This document shows, piece after piece, positions 17,032-25,236 of a DNA stretch of 64,000 nucleotides. Under the pieces are notes generated by a model, which saw nothing but the letters and a program-made list of their open reading frames with translations, ran no database searches and had not been told where the DNA came from. Origin of the DNA: Streptomyces sp. BK208 (GTDB lineage Bacteria; Actinomycetota; Actinomycetes; Streptomycetales; Streptomycetaceae). The DNA is taken from NCBI RefSeq assembly GCF_004364245.1, contig NZ_SOAV01000016.1, positions 120,374-184,373 of the forward strand. The letters run 5' to 3'. A program made the position numbers and the translations under genes. Numbering within the stretch: position 1 is the stretch's first letter; every line of letters starts with the position of its first letter.

Positions 17032-17542
17032 GGCCGGTTCCCGGCCGGTGGGTCACGGAGCCCGGCGCGCCGGACGGGTCGGGACGGCTCAGGTCGCCGG
17101 GCCGGGACCGGGCCTCGGACTCGCAGAGTTTCGCGAGCCTGGCGAGCATGGTGCGGTGCCGGATCTGGATCAGCGCCTCGACCCCGACGTTGTGCACCAG
17201 GCCGCCGGGCCCGCGCAGCGGGTGCTCGTCCACGATCACCAGGCACTGCTCGCCCCAGGGACGCAGTTCGATGGCGATGCGGGCCGTGCCGAGCGCGCCC
17301 GCCTTCGCCTCCAGCTCCAGTTCGGAGCCCTCCACGCAGTGCCTGACCACCGTCTCGTTGTGCAGCCGGAGAGGACCGAGCCGCACCTCGTACGCGATCG
17401 TCGCGCCGACCTGTGGCCACTGCCCGCTCTTGGGGGTGACCTCCGAGGGCCCCACCACCCATTCCACGTACAGGTCGCCGTCCGCGAGGACGTCCCAGAC
17501 GGCCTCGGGGGTCGCCTCGATCAGCCTGTGCCGAACCGCCAC
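17024..17542 (-). CDS. SRPBCC (START-like) family protein
   Basis: The 172-residue protein has the helix-grip pattern of polyketide cyclase/SRPBCC folds: RHRLIEATPEAVWDVLADG at the N terminus, alternating strands through IAIELRPWGEQCLVIVDEHP and a long C-terminal helix IQIRHRTMLARLAKLCESEA. Such folds bind hydrophobic ligands in a deep cavity. It is first in the leftward operon and overlaps the FAD oxidoreductase gene. A ligand-carrier or cyclase role for that pathway is inferred only. The last 25 residues are low-complexity. Confidence 0.82.
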   Translation of the reverse strand: MAVRHRLIEATPEAVWDVLADGDLYVEWVVGPSEVTPKSGQWPQVGATIAYEVRLGPLRLHNETVVRHCVEGSELELEAKAGALGTARIAIELRPWGEQCLVIVDEHPLRGPGGLVHNVGVEALIQIRHRTMLARLAKLCESEARSRPGDLSRPDPSGAPGSVTHRPGTGRA

Positions 17543-17825
17543 GTGTGCCTCCCACGTCCAGTGGCCGTCATGGGGCCGTCATTGCGAGAACGCAGCCTGA
17601 GTGCCCCGTCCGCGACGGGTCAACCAACGGGAGTGGGGCCACCGGGGAACAGGGCGGGGTCGCCGGGAGCGGGGCGGGGCAGCCGGGGAGCGGCGCGGAG
17701 CCGCCGGAAAGCGAGGCGGGCCTCCTGGGGAGGGCGCGAGCGGGGCCGGAGAAGCGGCGCCCCGGAAAGGCCCTGCATTGGCATGGACCTGATGACAGAC
17801 GCTGGCTAAGCTCGAAGCGACCCGA
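17543..17825. other. Gene-free stretch before the protease gene
   Basis: About 280 bp, rich in GGGGC/CGGAG runs (17640-17770). No convincing coding frame: the open frames are Gly/Arg-rich with no ribosome-binding site. It should contain the promoter of the leftward SRPBCC operon and, at its right end, that of the protease gene. Confidence 0.6.
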
Positions 17826-17839
17826 TGAGAGCGCTCTCA
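17826..17839. promoter_or_regulatory. LacI-family-like palindromic operator
   Basis: TGAGAGCGCTCTCA is a perfect 14-bp palindrome, 12 of 14 identical to the CebR box TGGGAGCGCTCCCA, located 65 bp before the protease start. LacI-type repressors bind such inverted repeats with a central CG. Its regulator is unknown. Confidence 0.6.
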
Positions 17840-17903
17840 ACCCGCGGTTGCGCCATGCCATCTGTTCCACCCCCACCTTGCTGGAACGACGAAGGGCAAC
17901 TCC

Positions 17904-19085
17904 GTGAGACGCAGCAGACTCAGGCACCTCGGCCTGGCCGGACTCCTCGTGCTCGGCAGCCTCAGCGCGGTCGGCACGCTGCCGGCCTCGGCGGCCGACG
18001 CCCCCGCCGCCTCCCCCTCCACCTCTCCCTCCGCCGAGCAGCCGGCCTCCACCGGCCTCCTGGACGCCATGCGTCGCGACTTCGGCCTCACCCGGGCCGA
18101 GGCCGAGGACCGGCTGGCGGCCGAACGCGAGGCCACCGACCTGGAACCCGCGGCACGCCGGGCCGCCGGAGAGGCCTACGGCGGCTCCTGGTTCGACGCC
18201 CGCACCGGAAGACTGGCCGTGGCCGTCACTTCGGACGCCGCGCCCTCGACGGTGCGCGCGGTCCGCGCCACCGGCGCCGAGGTGCGCACCGTCCGGCACA
18301 GCGCGCGGCGACTGGACGCCGCCAAGGCACGTGTCGACCGCCTCGACGCCCCCGCCGGCGTCGCCAGTTGGCACGTCGACCAGCGCGCCAACACCGTGGT
18401 CGTCGACGTGGTCGCGGGCCAGCGCGCTGACAACGATGTCCGCGGCTTCCTGGAAGGGGCCCGCCGGGCCGGGCCGGTCACGGTGCGCACGGTGCCGTCC
18501 GCTCCGCAGACCTTCGCCGCGGGCACCGTCGGCGGCGACCCCTACTACACCGGCAACGTCCGCTGCTCCATCGGCTTCTCGGTGCACGGCGGATTCGTCA
18601 CCGCCGGTCACTGCGGCCGGGCCGGCGCCGGGGTGAGCGGCTGGGACGGCTCGTACATCGGGACGTTCCAGGGCTCCTCGTTCCCCGACAACGACTACGC
18701 GTGGGTCAGCGTGGGCAGCGGCTGGTGGACGGTGCCGGTCGTACTCGGCTGGGGCACGGTCTCCGACCAGCTCGTACGCGGCTCGAACGTGGCCCCCGTG
18801 GGCGCCTCGATCTGCCGCTCCGGGTCCACCACGCACTGGCACTGCGGCACCGTGCTCGCGCACAACGAGACGGTCAACTACAGCGACGGCGCGGTGGTGC
18901 ACCAGTTGACCAAGACCAGTGTGTGCGCCGAGGGCGGCGACTCCGGCGGTTCCTTCATCAGCGGTGACCAGGCGCAGGGCGTCACCTCGGGCGGCTGGGG
19001 CAACTGCTCCGGCGGCGGGGAGACCTGGTTCCAGCCGGTCAACGAGATCCTGAACCGCTACGGCCTGACCCTGCACACGGCCTGA
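17904..19085 (+). CDS. Secreted serine protease, alpha-lytic/streptogrisin type (S1E)
   Basis: A 393-residue preproenzyme: signal peptide 1 to about 31, a prodomain to about 200 containing LARAEAEDRLA-like pro-segments (LTRAEAEDRLAAE), and a mature chymotrypsin-fold domain starting near FAAGTVGGDPYY. The catalytic triad is visible: His236 in TAGHCG, Asp264 in PDNDYAWV, Ser347 in GGDSGGS. Cys pairs flank His and Ser as in streptogrisins. GTG at 17904 follows GAAGGG. The prodomain normally acts as a folding chaperone and is removed by autoprocessing. A LacI-type palindrome upstream suggests control by nutrient supply. Confidence 0.94.
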   Translation: MRRSRLRHLGLAGLLVLGSLSAVGTLPASAADAPAASPSTSPSAEQPASTGLLDAMRRDFGLTRAEAEDRLAAEREATDLEPAARRAAGEAYGGSWFDARTGRLAVAVTSDAAPSTVRAVRATGAEVRTVRHSARRLDAAKARVDRLDAPAGVASWHVDQRANTVVVDVVAGQRADNDVRGFLEGARRAGPVTVRTVPSAPQTFAAGTVGGDPYYTGNVRCSIGFSVHGGFVTAGHCGRAGAGVSGWDGSYIGTFQGSSFPDNDYAWVSVGSGWWTVPVVLGWGTVSDQLVRGSNVAPVGASICRSGSTTHWHCGTVLAHNETVNYSDGAVVHQLTKTSVCAEGGDSGGSFISGDQAQGVTSGGWGNCSGGGETWFQPVNEILNRYGLTLHTA

Positions 19086-19093
19086 CGGACCGT

Positions 19094-19135
19094 GCCGGGG
19101 AGGGCGGACCGGTCTCCCGTCCGGCCCTCCCCGGC
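19094..19135 (+). terminator. Terminator of the protease gene
   Basis: Arms 19094-19109 and 19119-19135 pair over 16 bp with a single bulged base around a 9-base loop, starting 8 bases after the stop codon. Confidence 0.85.
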
Positions 19136-19162
19136 CACCGGCGCCCGCCACCGGCGGCAGGC

Positions 19163-19184
19163 CACCGGCGACAGGTCGCCGGTG
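19163..19184 (-). terminator. 9-bp hairpin, probable terminator of the leftward membrane-protein gene
   Basis: CACCGGCGA (19163-19171) and TCGCCGGTG (19176-19184) are perfect complements around a CAGG tetraloop, 35 bp past the stop of the leftward gene. Repeated CCACCGGCG motifs surround it. Confidence 0.55.
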
Positions 19185-19219
19185 CTCTGGGCCCCGCGAC
19201 GGCCACGTGCCCGGCGGGC

Positions 19220-19663
19220 TCAGACGGTGCCGGGACCGGCCCCCGGCTCCGACGCGTCGGGGCCCGTCGCCGTGGTCAGCCGTCGGTAGGCGGCCCGCGC
19301 GTGCACGAGGCGGGCCAGTGCCGTACCGACGAGGGCCGCGGCGAGCAGACAGGCCAGCCACAAGGCGTCCCGGCGGCCGGTCCACGTGAGCGTGCCGGCC
19401 GGCGGTACGGCGAAGCCGTTGAGGGTCAGCCAGCACAGGACCGCCGTCCCCGGCGCGGCCGTGAACCGCGCGCACAGTCCGAGCAGGGCGGCCAGCAGGG
19501 AGAGCGCGACCAGGGCGAAACCCGGACGCCCCGAGCCCACGGTGCCGTTGAGGAGCGCGACCAGGAGCAGGGCGCCGCCGAACGCTCCCGCCCACACCAG
19601 GGGAGCCGCGACCGGCCTGGGAACGGGTCTGGCACCGCTGCCCAGGGGCACCCACTCGATCAT
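19220..19663 (-). CDS. DUF4118-like integral membrane protein
   Basis: The 147-residue protein shows about four hydrophobic helices and the phrase LNGFAVPPAGTLTWTGRRDALWLACL, which resembles the DUF4118 membrane domain of KdpD-type sensor kinases, but without any kinase part. A stand-alone DUF4118 protein has no assigned function. It is preceded on the same strand by the antiporter gene 151 bp away, so co-transcription is possible; a link to cation sensing is speculative. Confidence 0.7.
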   Translation of the reverse strand: MIEWVPLGSGARPVPRPVAAPLVWAGAFGGALLLVALLNGTVGSGRPGFALVALSLLAALLGLCARFTAAPGTAVLCWLTLNGFAVPPAGTLTWTGRRDALWLACLLAAALVGTALARLVHARAAYRRLTTATGPDASEPGAGPGTV

Positions 19664-19814
19664 GCTGACGGCTCCTTCCGGTCCCGGGCGCTCCGGCCAC
19701 GACGCCGGGCAACAGCCCTGTGGGCAGATTGTCCCACCGGGTCACGCGGTGCCGTCGTGCCCGGGGCGAGGACCGGCCACCCGCGGCGTCGTCACCCGCG
19801 CCCTCCTCTCCCGG

Positions 19815-21137
19815 TCAGCCCTCCGCCTCCGCGCCCTTCGCGGGGGAGGACGACGCCCCGGACGAAGAGGAGGCCCGGGCGGGAACCGGCACCGGCCGGC
19901 TGTCCGACTGCGGCTCCGCGCCGGTCCCGCCGCCCGCCACCGTGTCCCGTTCCGTCCCGCCCGGCAGCAGTCGGCCCACGGCGCGGAGCGCACCGGCGAG
20001 CAGGTGGGCGCGTCCCGCGACGACGGGTCCGAGGACGGCGAGGACGAGGACGTATCCGGCGATGAAGGGGGCGAGCCGCGCGTCGAGTCCGGCACCGGCG
20101 GCCATGGCGGCCAGGATCAGCGCGAACTCCCCCCGCGCGACCAGGGTGGTGGCGATCTCGGCGGCCTGTTCGCTGCCGTAGTGGTACACCCGGGCGACGC
20201 ACAGCCCGGCGACGACGTTCATGACGACGGTCAGTGCCGCGGCGGCGGCGACCGGACCGGCGACGGAGGCGAGGTCACCGGGGTCGATGGCGAGTCCGAA
20301 GGCGAAGAAGAAGATGGCCGCGAAGGCGTCGCGCAGCGGATGCACCAGTTCGCGGATCCGCGGCCCCGAGGGGGTGCCGGCGAGGATCAATCCGACCATG
20401 AAGGCGCCGATCGCGTCGGCGACGCCGAGGACTTCGGAGACCCCGGCGACGAGCACCGCGGCCCCGAGGAAGCTGATGACGAGCAGTTCGTTGTCCCGCG
20501 TGTCGATCAGCCGGCCAACGAGGCGGGTGCCGTAGCGGGCCGCGGCGGCCAGCACCAGCAGGAAGCCGAAGGCCTTGCCGGCCTGCAGGAGCGTGTCGGC
20601 CATGCCGTGCGCACCCGCGACGACCGGTTGCAGAGCTGCCAGGTAGAGCGCGAGGAAGATGTCCTCGACGACGATGACACCGAGGATGAGCCGGGTCTCG
20701 GGGCGGCCGATGCGGCCCAGGTCGATGAGGATCTTGGTGACGATGGCGGACGAGGAGATGCCGAGCACGCCCGCCAGCACCAGCGCCTCGCGCACACCCC
20801 ACCCGAGGACGAACCCGAAGCCGAGCCCGGCCCCGACGTTCAGGAGCAGGTAGATGCCCCCGGCGCTGAGCAGACGTCTGCCGCCGCTTTTGAGGTCGTC
20901 CAGGTGGAACTCGAGGCCCAGGTAGAAGAGCAGCAGCACCAGTCCGAGCGCGGAGAGCATCTCGAAGTCGTGCGCGTCCTCGACCAGGACGAAGCCCGGT
21001 GTGTGGGGACCGAGCAGGATGCCGGCGAGCATGAACAAGGGGATCGTCGGCAGTCCGATCCTGCCGCCGAGGCGGGCGAGGAACGCGGCGGCCACGAAGG
21101 CACCGCCCATGGCGAGCAGGGTGTCAGCGTGTCCCAC
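19815..21137 (-). CDS. CPA2-family cation:proton antiporter (KefB/Nap-like membrane protein)
   Basis: A 440-residue protein with about 12 membrane segments: GLPTIPLFMLAGILLGPHTPGF, the LLLFYLGLEF segment, ISSSAIVTKIL and VVEDIFLALYL, the last two carrying the conserved residues of the CPA2 ion pathway. It should exchange Na+ or K+ for protons. The cytoplasmic TrkA-N/TrkA-C regulatory domains of Kef proteins are missing; the C-terminal 60 residues are Ser/Ala/Pro-rich linker sequence. No regulatory-subunit gene lies next to it. The start is GTG or ATG near 21137 and its upstream DNA is the repeat-rich region. Confidence 0.9.
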   Translation of the reverse strand: MGHADTLLAMGGAFVAAAFLARLGGRIGLPTIPLFMLAGILLGPHTPGFVLVEDAHDFEMLSALGLVLLLFYLGLEFHLDDLKSGGRRLLSAGGIYLLLNVGAGLGFGFVLGWGVREALVLAGVLGISSSAIVTKILIDLGRIGRPETRLILGVIVVEDIFLALYLAALQPVVAGAHGMADTLLQAGKAFGFLLVLAAAARYGTRLVGRLIDTRDNELLVISFLGAAVLVAGVSEVLGVADAIGAFMVGLILAGTPSGPRIRELVHPLRDAFAAIFFFAFGLAIDPGDLASVAGPVAAAAALTVVMNVVAGLCVARVYHYGSEQAAEIATTLVARGEFALILAAMAAGAGLDARLAPFIAGYVLVLAVLGPVVAGRAHLLAGALRAVGRLLPGGTERDTVAGGGTGAEPQSDSRPVPVPARASSSSGASSSPAKGAEAEG

Positions 21138-22360
21138 GGGTCACCGCCTTTGACTGCGCGGAGGGCCGGGAGGGCTTCAGTTGACGGGGATGGATGCGCA
21201 TGCTCCTTCGTCGGTCGTACGTCGTCTGCCGTGAGTCGTTTCGGTCGTGCGTCGTCTGTCGTGCGTCGCCTGCCGTGAGTCGGTTCGGTCGTGGTCGTCG
21301 GTCCTGCGTCGTCCGTCGTGGCCGTCGGTCCTGCGTCGTCCGTCGTGGCCGTCGGTCCTGCGTCGTCCGTCGTGGTCGTCGGCCATGTCTCTCCGGTCGG
21401 ACATGGCGAGGTCGATCGTGCGTCGTCGGGTCGGTCGTACGTCATCGGGCCGAACCGTCGTGGACCGCCCGTGACGCCGTGGCATGACACCCCTCCGGGA
21501 GGAACAGAGCACCGGCGTACGGCGACGAGGCCGGACGTCGAGCGCTCCCGCCGGACCGCCTCCGTGGCGGCACGCCGCCCGGCCGCCGGCCGCCGGCACC
21601 GCGGGTGCGCACGGCACGCCCGGACCCCGACCACGCGGCAGAGCCCGCCGACGGGCGGAACAGGCTTGCCTGGAACGTCCCCCCGGCCCCCGAAGAGCCC
21701 TCGGGGCTCGGCGTCGCTCCACGGTCACACGCCGGGCCCCCGGCCGGCCATCGGGGACGACACCCAAATGGCCGGGCGGCCGACACCCATCGGCCCCCGC
21801 CCGGGGCGGCCGGTCGGCGGAACGAGAGGGAGGCGCCGCGACCGACTCGGGGATACCGGCCGCGGCGTCTCCTGCCGCCGCCCCGGGCGCTGGAGGACGG
21901 CGCGCGCGGAGCTTGTCCGGCGAATTCCCCGGCTCCCCGCCCTGACACTGCGCCACCCGAGTGATCGTCAGGCCGTCGGCGGTCCACCCGGTCCAGGCTC
22001 GCCGATCTCCGCGGGGGCCGAGGTCCCGCGAGCCGGCCGAGCCATGTCGTCCACCCGGTCCAGCCGCCGGAAGGCACCTGCCGGGGCCGAGTCGCCGGTC
22101 TGCGGCATGTGCTACCTCACGAGGGTGGGGCTGGAGGACCGGAGCGGGTTCGCCGACGGTGTGCGCGGAGCGCCGTAGCGGCCGTCGCACCAGTCAATGG
22201 CTGCGGCATCACCGGAAACGGCCGCGGCACCCCGCCCGGCGAAGACCACCGGAGCAACCCAGGTCCATGCCCCCGGTCGGCGCTCCCGCCTCCCCCCTCC
22301 CCCGACACGCCGTCCGCCCCGCCGCGCGGGGCGACGGGGCGGACGGCTGCGGACGGTCGG
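21138..22360. other. Gene-poor region of about 1.2 kb with repeats
   Basis: No frame here has a credible ribosome-binding site or recognisable protein; all are Arg/Pro/Gly-rich. The first 300 bp are degenerate GTCGT-rich repeats including a precise 27-bp tandem array. The remainder (about 21480-22350) holds nothing I can name: no tRNA, no transposase trace, no strong hairpin array. Confidence 0.65.
21297..21377. repeat. Three tandem copies of a 27-bp repeat
   Basis: Copies at 21297-21323, 21324-21350 and 21351-21377; the first two are identical and the third differs at one base near its end. The unit begins GTCGGTCCTGCG and is embedded in a longer GTCGT-rich, degenerate repeat tract (about 21190-21440), just upstream of the antiporter gene. 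Confidence 0.9.
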
Positions 22361-22555
22361 TCAGCACGGTGTGGTTGCCATCAACTTCTCGAAGGAAGCC
22401 ATGCAGTCCGGGCAGTGACGCGCCCGTTCACCGTCGGATGCCTCCATACGTTCGCGGAGCTGCTGTCCGCACAGTGTGGCCGCGGCCTGTTTGGCCAACA
22501 CGTGCCACACCAACGCTCCGCCCGCCTTCTCCGGGCCCACGCACATTTCGTACAT
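22361..22555 (-). CDS. Small cysteine-containing protein, unknown function
   Basis: A 64-residue protein with VWHVLAKQAAATLCG and HCPDCMASFEKLM. The CPxC pair plus the earlier TLCG Cys and His residues could form a small zinc site, a layout common in conserved short streptomycete proteins. GGGAGG lies 7 bases before the ATG at 22555, which supports a real gene. It stands alone, 340 bp from its neighbour. No function is assigned. Confidence 0.7.
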   Translation of the reverse strand: MYEMCVGPEKAGGALVWHVLAKQAAATLCGQQLRERMEASDGERARHCPDCMASFEKLMATTPC

Positions 22556-22897
22556 GATCGGCCTCCCAGCCTGGACGCCGCTGACACCCTCCAGGAGACA
22601 CCGGTTGGGCCGTCACCAGTACTGAGCGGGGTCCATTCGGGTGACGGCCGCCTCGGCCAGCCGGGGCGGCCGCCCACCCGGACGGCTGCAAACGATCAGC
22701 CAACCGGCTCTGCACGGGTGCGCGTGACGTGGCGTCAGCTCGCGCGTGCGCCGGTGACGACGAAGCCGCGGCGCGGGCGGGCCGGGACGAGGCCGGCGCA
22801 GCGCGGTCCCGTCACAGAAGAACCGCCCGCCTCGCCGCGCGCCTCGTCCGCCCCCTCAGCACTCGGACGGCTCGTCCGGGACGGCGGCTCCCCCTTC
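22556..22897. other. Intergenic region without a recognisable gene
   Basis: About 340 bp. It carries the promoter of the small Cys protein gene and the 3' side of the SRPBCC gene. Only a short CAGTACTG palindrome (near 22617) stands out; no terminator-strength hairpin or frame is convincing. Confidence 0.5.
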
Positions 22898-23299
22898 TTA
22901 CGGCGTGTGCGTGCGCACCTGCTCCTCGAGCCGCCGCAGGCTGCCGTCGAGGGCCTCGGTGACCGCCTGCCCTCCGGGGTCGTGGCTGTCGTCGAGGAAC
23001 GACAGGTGCACCGTGACCTCGCTGGTGCCGCCGTCGAGTCCGGCGACCTGCAGCCAGCCGGCGTAGCTGCCCTGCTCGCGCGTGCCCCATTCGAGCCGCA
23101 TCTGTTCGGGCCGGGCGCTCAGCAGCGCCGAGGTGTCCTGGTCGGTGCGGTCCTCGTGCACGGTGACGGCGGGCGGCTCCTCCGGTTCCACGTGCAGGTC
23201 GCGGGGCAGCCAGGTGTCCAGTCGCCCCACGTCCGCGGCCTGGTCGAAGACCCGCTCGGGCGGGGCGTGCATGGTGCGGGAACGCTCGTACTCGGTCAT
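22898..23299 (-). CDS. SRPBCC family protein
   Basis: A 133-residue START-like protein: TEYERSRTMHAPPERVFDQAADVGRLDTWLP at the N terminus is the typical first strand and helices, followed by alternating strands and a C-terminal helix EALDGSLRRLEEQVRT. ATG at 23299 is chosen for GAGGAG 10 bases upstream; an earlier in-frame start would add unconserved residues. Likely binds a small hydrophobic ligand or acts as a chaperone-like protein; unknown. It diverges from the PP2C phosphatase gene. Confidence 0.8.
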   Translation of the reverse strand: MTEYERSRTMHAPPERVFDQAADVGRLDTWLPRDLHVEPEEPPAVTVHEDRTDQDTSALLSARPEQMRLEWGTREQGSYAGWLQVAGLDGGTSEVTVHLSFLDDSHDPGGQAVTEALDGSLRRLEEQVRTHTP

Positions 23300-23466
23300 G
23301 CGGCACCACTCCTCGGCGCTCGGGGGCGTACAGGGTGACGCGTGCCCCTTCCCGTGGGGCCGAAGCACCGCGCGGGCGGCCGCCTCGACGGGCGGAGCGG
23401 GGGGCGCGGTGCCAGACTGCTGGGCATCGTCCCCGCCGCGGCGGGCTCCCGACGAGAGGAGACGAG

Positions 23467-24675
23467 GTGTCCACGTCGGACCCGGACGACGCGGCGCTGC
23501 GGCGGTTCCTCGCCGATCCGGCCCACCTCACCCAGGACCTGCGCACCGCCACGGTACGTTCCGCCAAGGCGCTGGGGCTGCGGCAGGCCGTCGTCTACCT
23601 CGTCGACATCCAGCAGCGCTGCCTCGTCCCCCAGACGGCCGTGGCACCGGCGCTCCCGGTGGACGGTTCCCTGGCGGGATGGGCGTACCGCACGCAGTCG
23701 CTGCGGGTGGAGGAGTCCAGGACGGGCGGCGGTATCACCGCCTGGTTCCCGCTGCTCGACGGGGCGGAGCGGCTGGGCGTACTGGCCGTCGACGAGACCG
23801 CCCTCACCGCTTCCTCGCTGACCCGCGGCCGGGCGCTCGCTTCGCTGCTCGCCATGATGATCACGTCCAAGCGGGCCTACGAGGACTCCTTCGTCCGGCG
23901 CACCCGCACCGAGCGGATGCAGTTGCCGGCCGAGATGCTGCGCGCGCTGCTGCCTCCGCGCACCATCGGCGACGGCACCGTCGTGTCGACGGCCGTACTG
24001 GAACCCGCCTACGAGATCGGCGGCGACGCCTTCGACCACGCGCTCACCGACACGACCCTGCACGTGGCGGTTCTGGACGCCATGGGACACGACCTGGCCT
24101 CCGGACTCACCAGCACCGTGGCGCTGGCGGCCTGCCGCAACGCCCGGCGCAGCGGGCTGCCCCTGCCCGAACTCGTGCGGAGTGTGGACGAGGCGCTGTC
24201 GAACTGGCTGCCGGACAAGTTCTGCACGGCGGTCGTCGCGCAGCTGGACCTGGTCACGGGGCTGCTGCACTGGGTCAACTGCGGTCATCCGGCGCCCATC
24301 CTGATCCGGGACGAGCGGTTGATCATCGATGCGATGGAGCGCGACACGGACCCGCCCATGGGTATGCCGTCCCTGCTCACCGCACAGGAGCGCCGGACGC
24401 ACAGGATCGTCCTGGAGCCGGGAGACCGGGTGCTGATGTACACCGACGGGGTCGTGGAGGCCCGCACCCGCGAGGCCAAGCTGCTGGGGCTCGAACGTTT
24501 CGCCGACTACGTCATCCGGGCGACGGCGGGCGGGGAGCTGGCCCCGGAGTCGTTGCGCCGGCTGATCCACTCGATCCTGGCCACCCAGGAGGACCGGCTG
24601 CGGGACGACGCGACGCTGCTCATGTTCGAGTGGCGGCCGCCCTCCGGCGCCGGGACACGCCCGCGCTCCGGCTGA
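23467..24675 (+). CDS. GAF-domain PP2C (SpoIIE/RsbU-type) phosphatase
   Basis: The 402-residue protein has an N-terminal GAF-like sensor region (about 20-150) and a C-terminal PPM/SpoIIE phosphatase: EPAYEIGGDAFDH, LDAMGHDLASG, WVNCGHPAPILI, PPMGM and DRVLMYTDGVVEAR carry the metal-binding Asp and Gly residues. Such enzymes dephosphorylate anti-anti-sigma factors and so activate SigB-type sigma factors in stress responses. GTG at 23467 follows GAGGAG. No anti-sigma partner lies beside it; the SigB-type gene at 57.9 kb is a possible downstream target but only by inference. Confidence 0.9.
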   Translation: MSTSDPDDAALRRFLADPAHLTQDLRTATVRSAKALGLRQAVVYLVDIQQRCLVPQTAVAPALPVDGSLAGWAYRTQSLRVEESRTGGGITAWFPLLDGAERLGVLAVDETALTASSLTRGRALASLLAMMITSKRAYEDSFVRRTRTERMQLPAEMLRALLPPRTIGDGTVVSTAVLEPAYEIGGDAFDHALTDTTLHVAVLDAMGHDLASGLTSTVALAACRNARRSGLPLPELVRSVDEALSNWLPDKFCTAVVAQLDLVTGLLHWVNCGHPAPILIRDERLIIDAMERDTDPPMGMPSLLTAQERRTHRIVLEPGDRVLMYTDGVVEARTREAKLLGLERFADYVIRATAGGELAPESLRRLIHSILATQEDRLRDDATLLMFEWRPPSGAGTRPRSG

Positions 24676-24709
24676 CGACCGCACGGCCGGAGGGCCGACC
24701 GGAGCGGGA

Positions 24710-24731
24710 GCCCGGCGGGGCGGCGCCGGGC
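24710..24731 (+). terminator. 8-bp GC hairpin after the phosphatase gene
   Basis: GCCCGGCG (24710-24717) and CGCCGGGC (24724-24731) are perfect complements with a 6-base loop, 34 bp after the stop. Confidence 0.6.
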
Positions 24732-24783
24732 CGAGCCCGACGTGGCACCCGCACGCGCACCGGTCACCTGGCTCGCGCGGCTC

Positions 24784-25095
24784 TCACACGGCGTGCCCCT
24801 GCGCGCGCAGCCAGGCGTGCACGGTGTCCTTGTCGGCCGGTGTGATCCGGACCGGGCCCGCCACGTACGGTCCCTCGTCCTCGGTGAAGCCGGTGTCCGT
24901 GACCCTGGCGGTGACCCAGGTGGCGAGGTCCTGGGCGGCCCGCTCGGACAGCGCGCCGCGCTCCCAGCCCTCGCGGGCCTCGCCCGCGGCCGCGGGCTCG
25001 TGCCGTTCGGTCTCCTCGAGGAACGCCGCCACCAGCCGTTCCACGGTCCGGCGGTCGGCGGGATCGGTCTGCTGTGGCATCCGCTTGTCGCTCAT
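24784..25095 (-). CDS. Conserved-looking small acidic protein, unknown function
   Basis: A 103-residue protein, largely helical, with VERLVAAFLEETERH, ERAAQDLATWVTARV and DKDTVHAWLRAQGHAV. No family is recognised. ATG at 25095 or the second Met (25080) may be the start; neither has a strong Shine-Dalgarno. It lies between the phosphatase and the nucleotidyltransferase operon, diverging from the latter. Confidence 0.6.
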   Translation of the reverse strand: MSDKRMPQQTDPADRRTVERLVAAFLEETERHEPAAAGEAREGWERGALSERAAQDLATWVTARVTDTGFTEDEGPYVAGPVRITPADKDTVHAWLRAQGHAV

Positions 25096-25236
25096 GCGGG
25101 CCGAGTGCCCGTTCCCCGCGGACCCCACCCCGCCATGGGCCACGGTGTCGGCGGTACGGCGCCGGGTACCCGAACGGGCAAGGGGAGGGCCGGTCCGTTC
25201 CGGTCCGCCGATGGCGACATCCGGAAGGGGACAGTG

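Noticed and set aside
17601..17792. Short Gly/Arg-rich frame before the protease gene
   Set aside because: No ribosome-binding site, no homologous look, composition dictated by GGGGC/CGGAG runs.
21297..21377. Possible CRISPR array
   Set aside because: The 27-bp units abut without spacers and no cas gene is present, so it is a plain tandem repeat.
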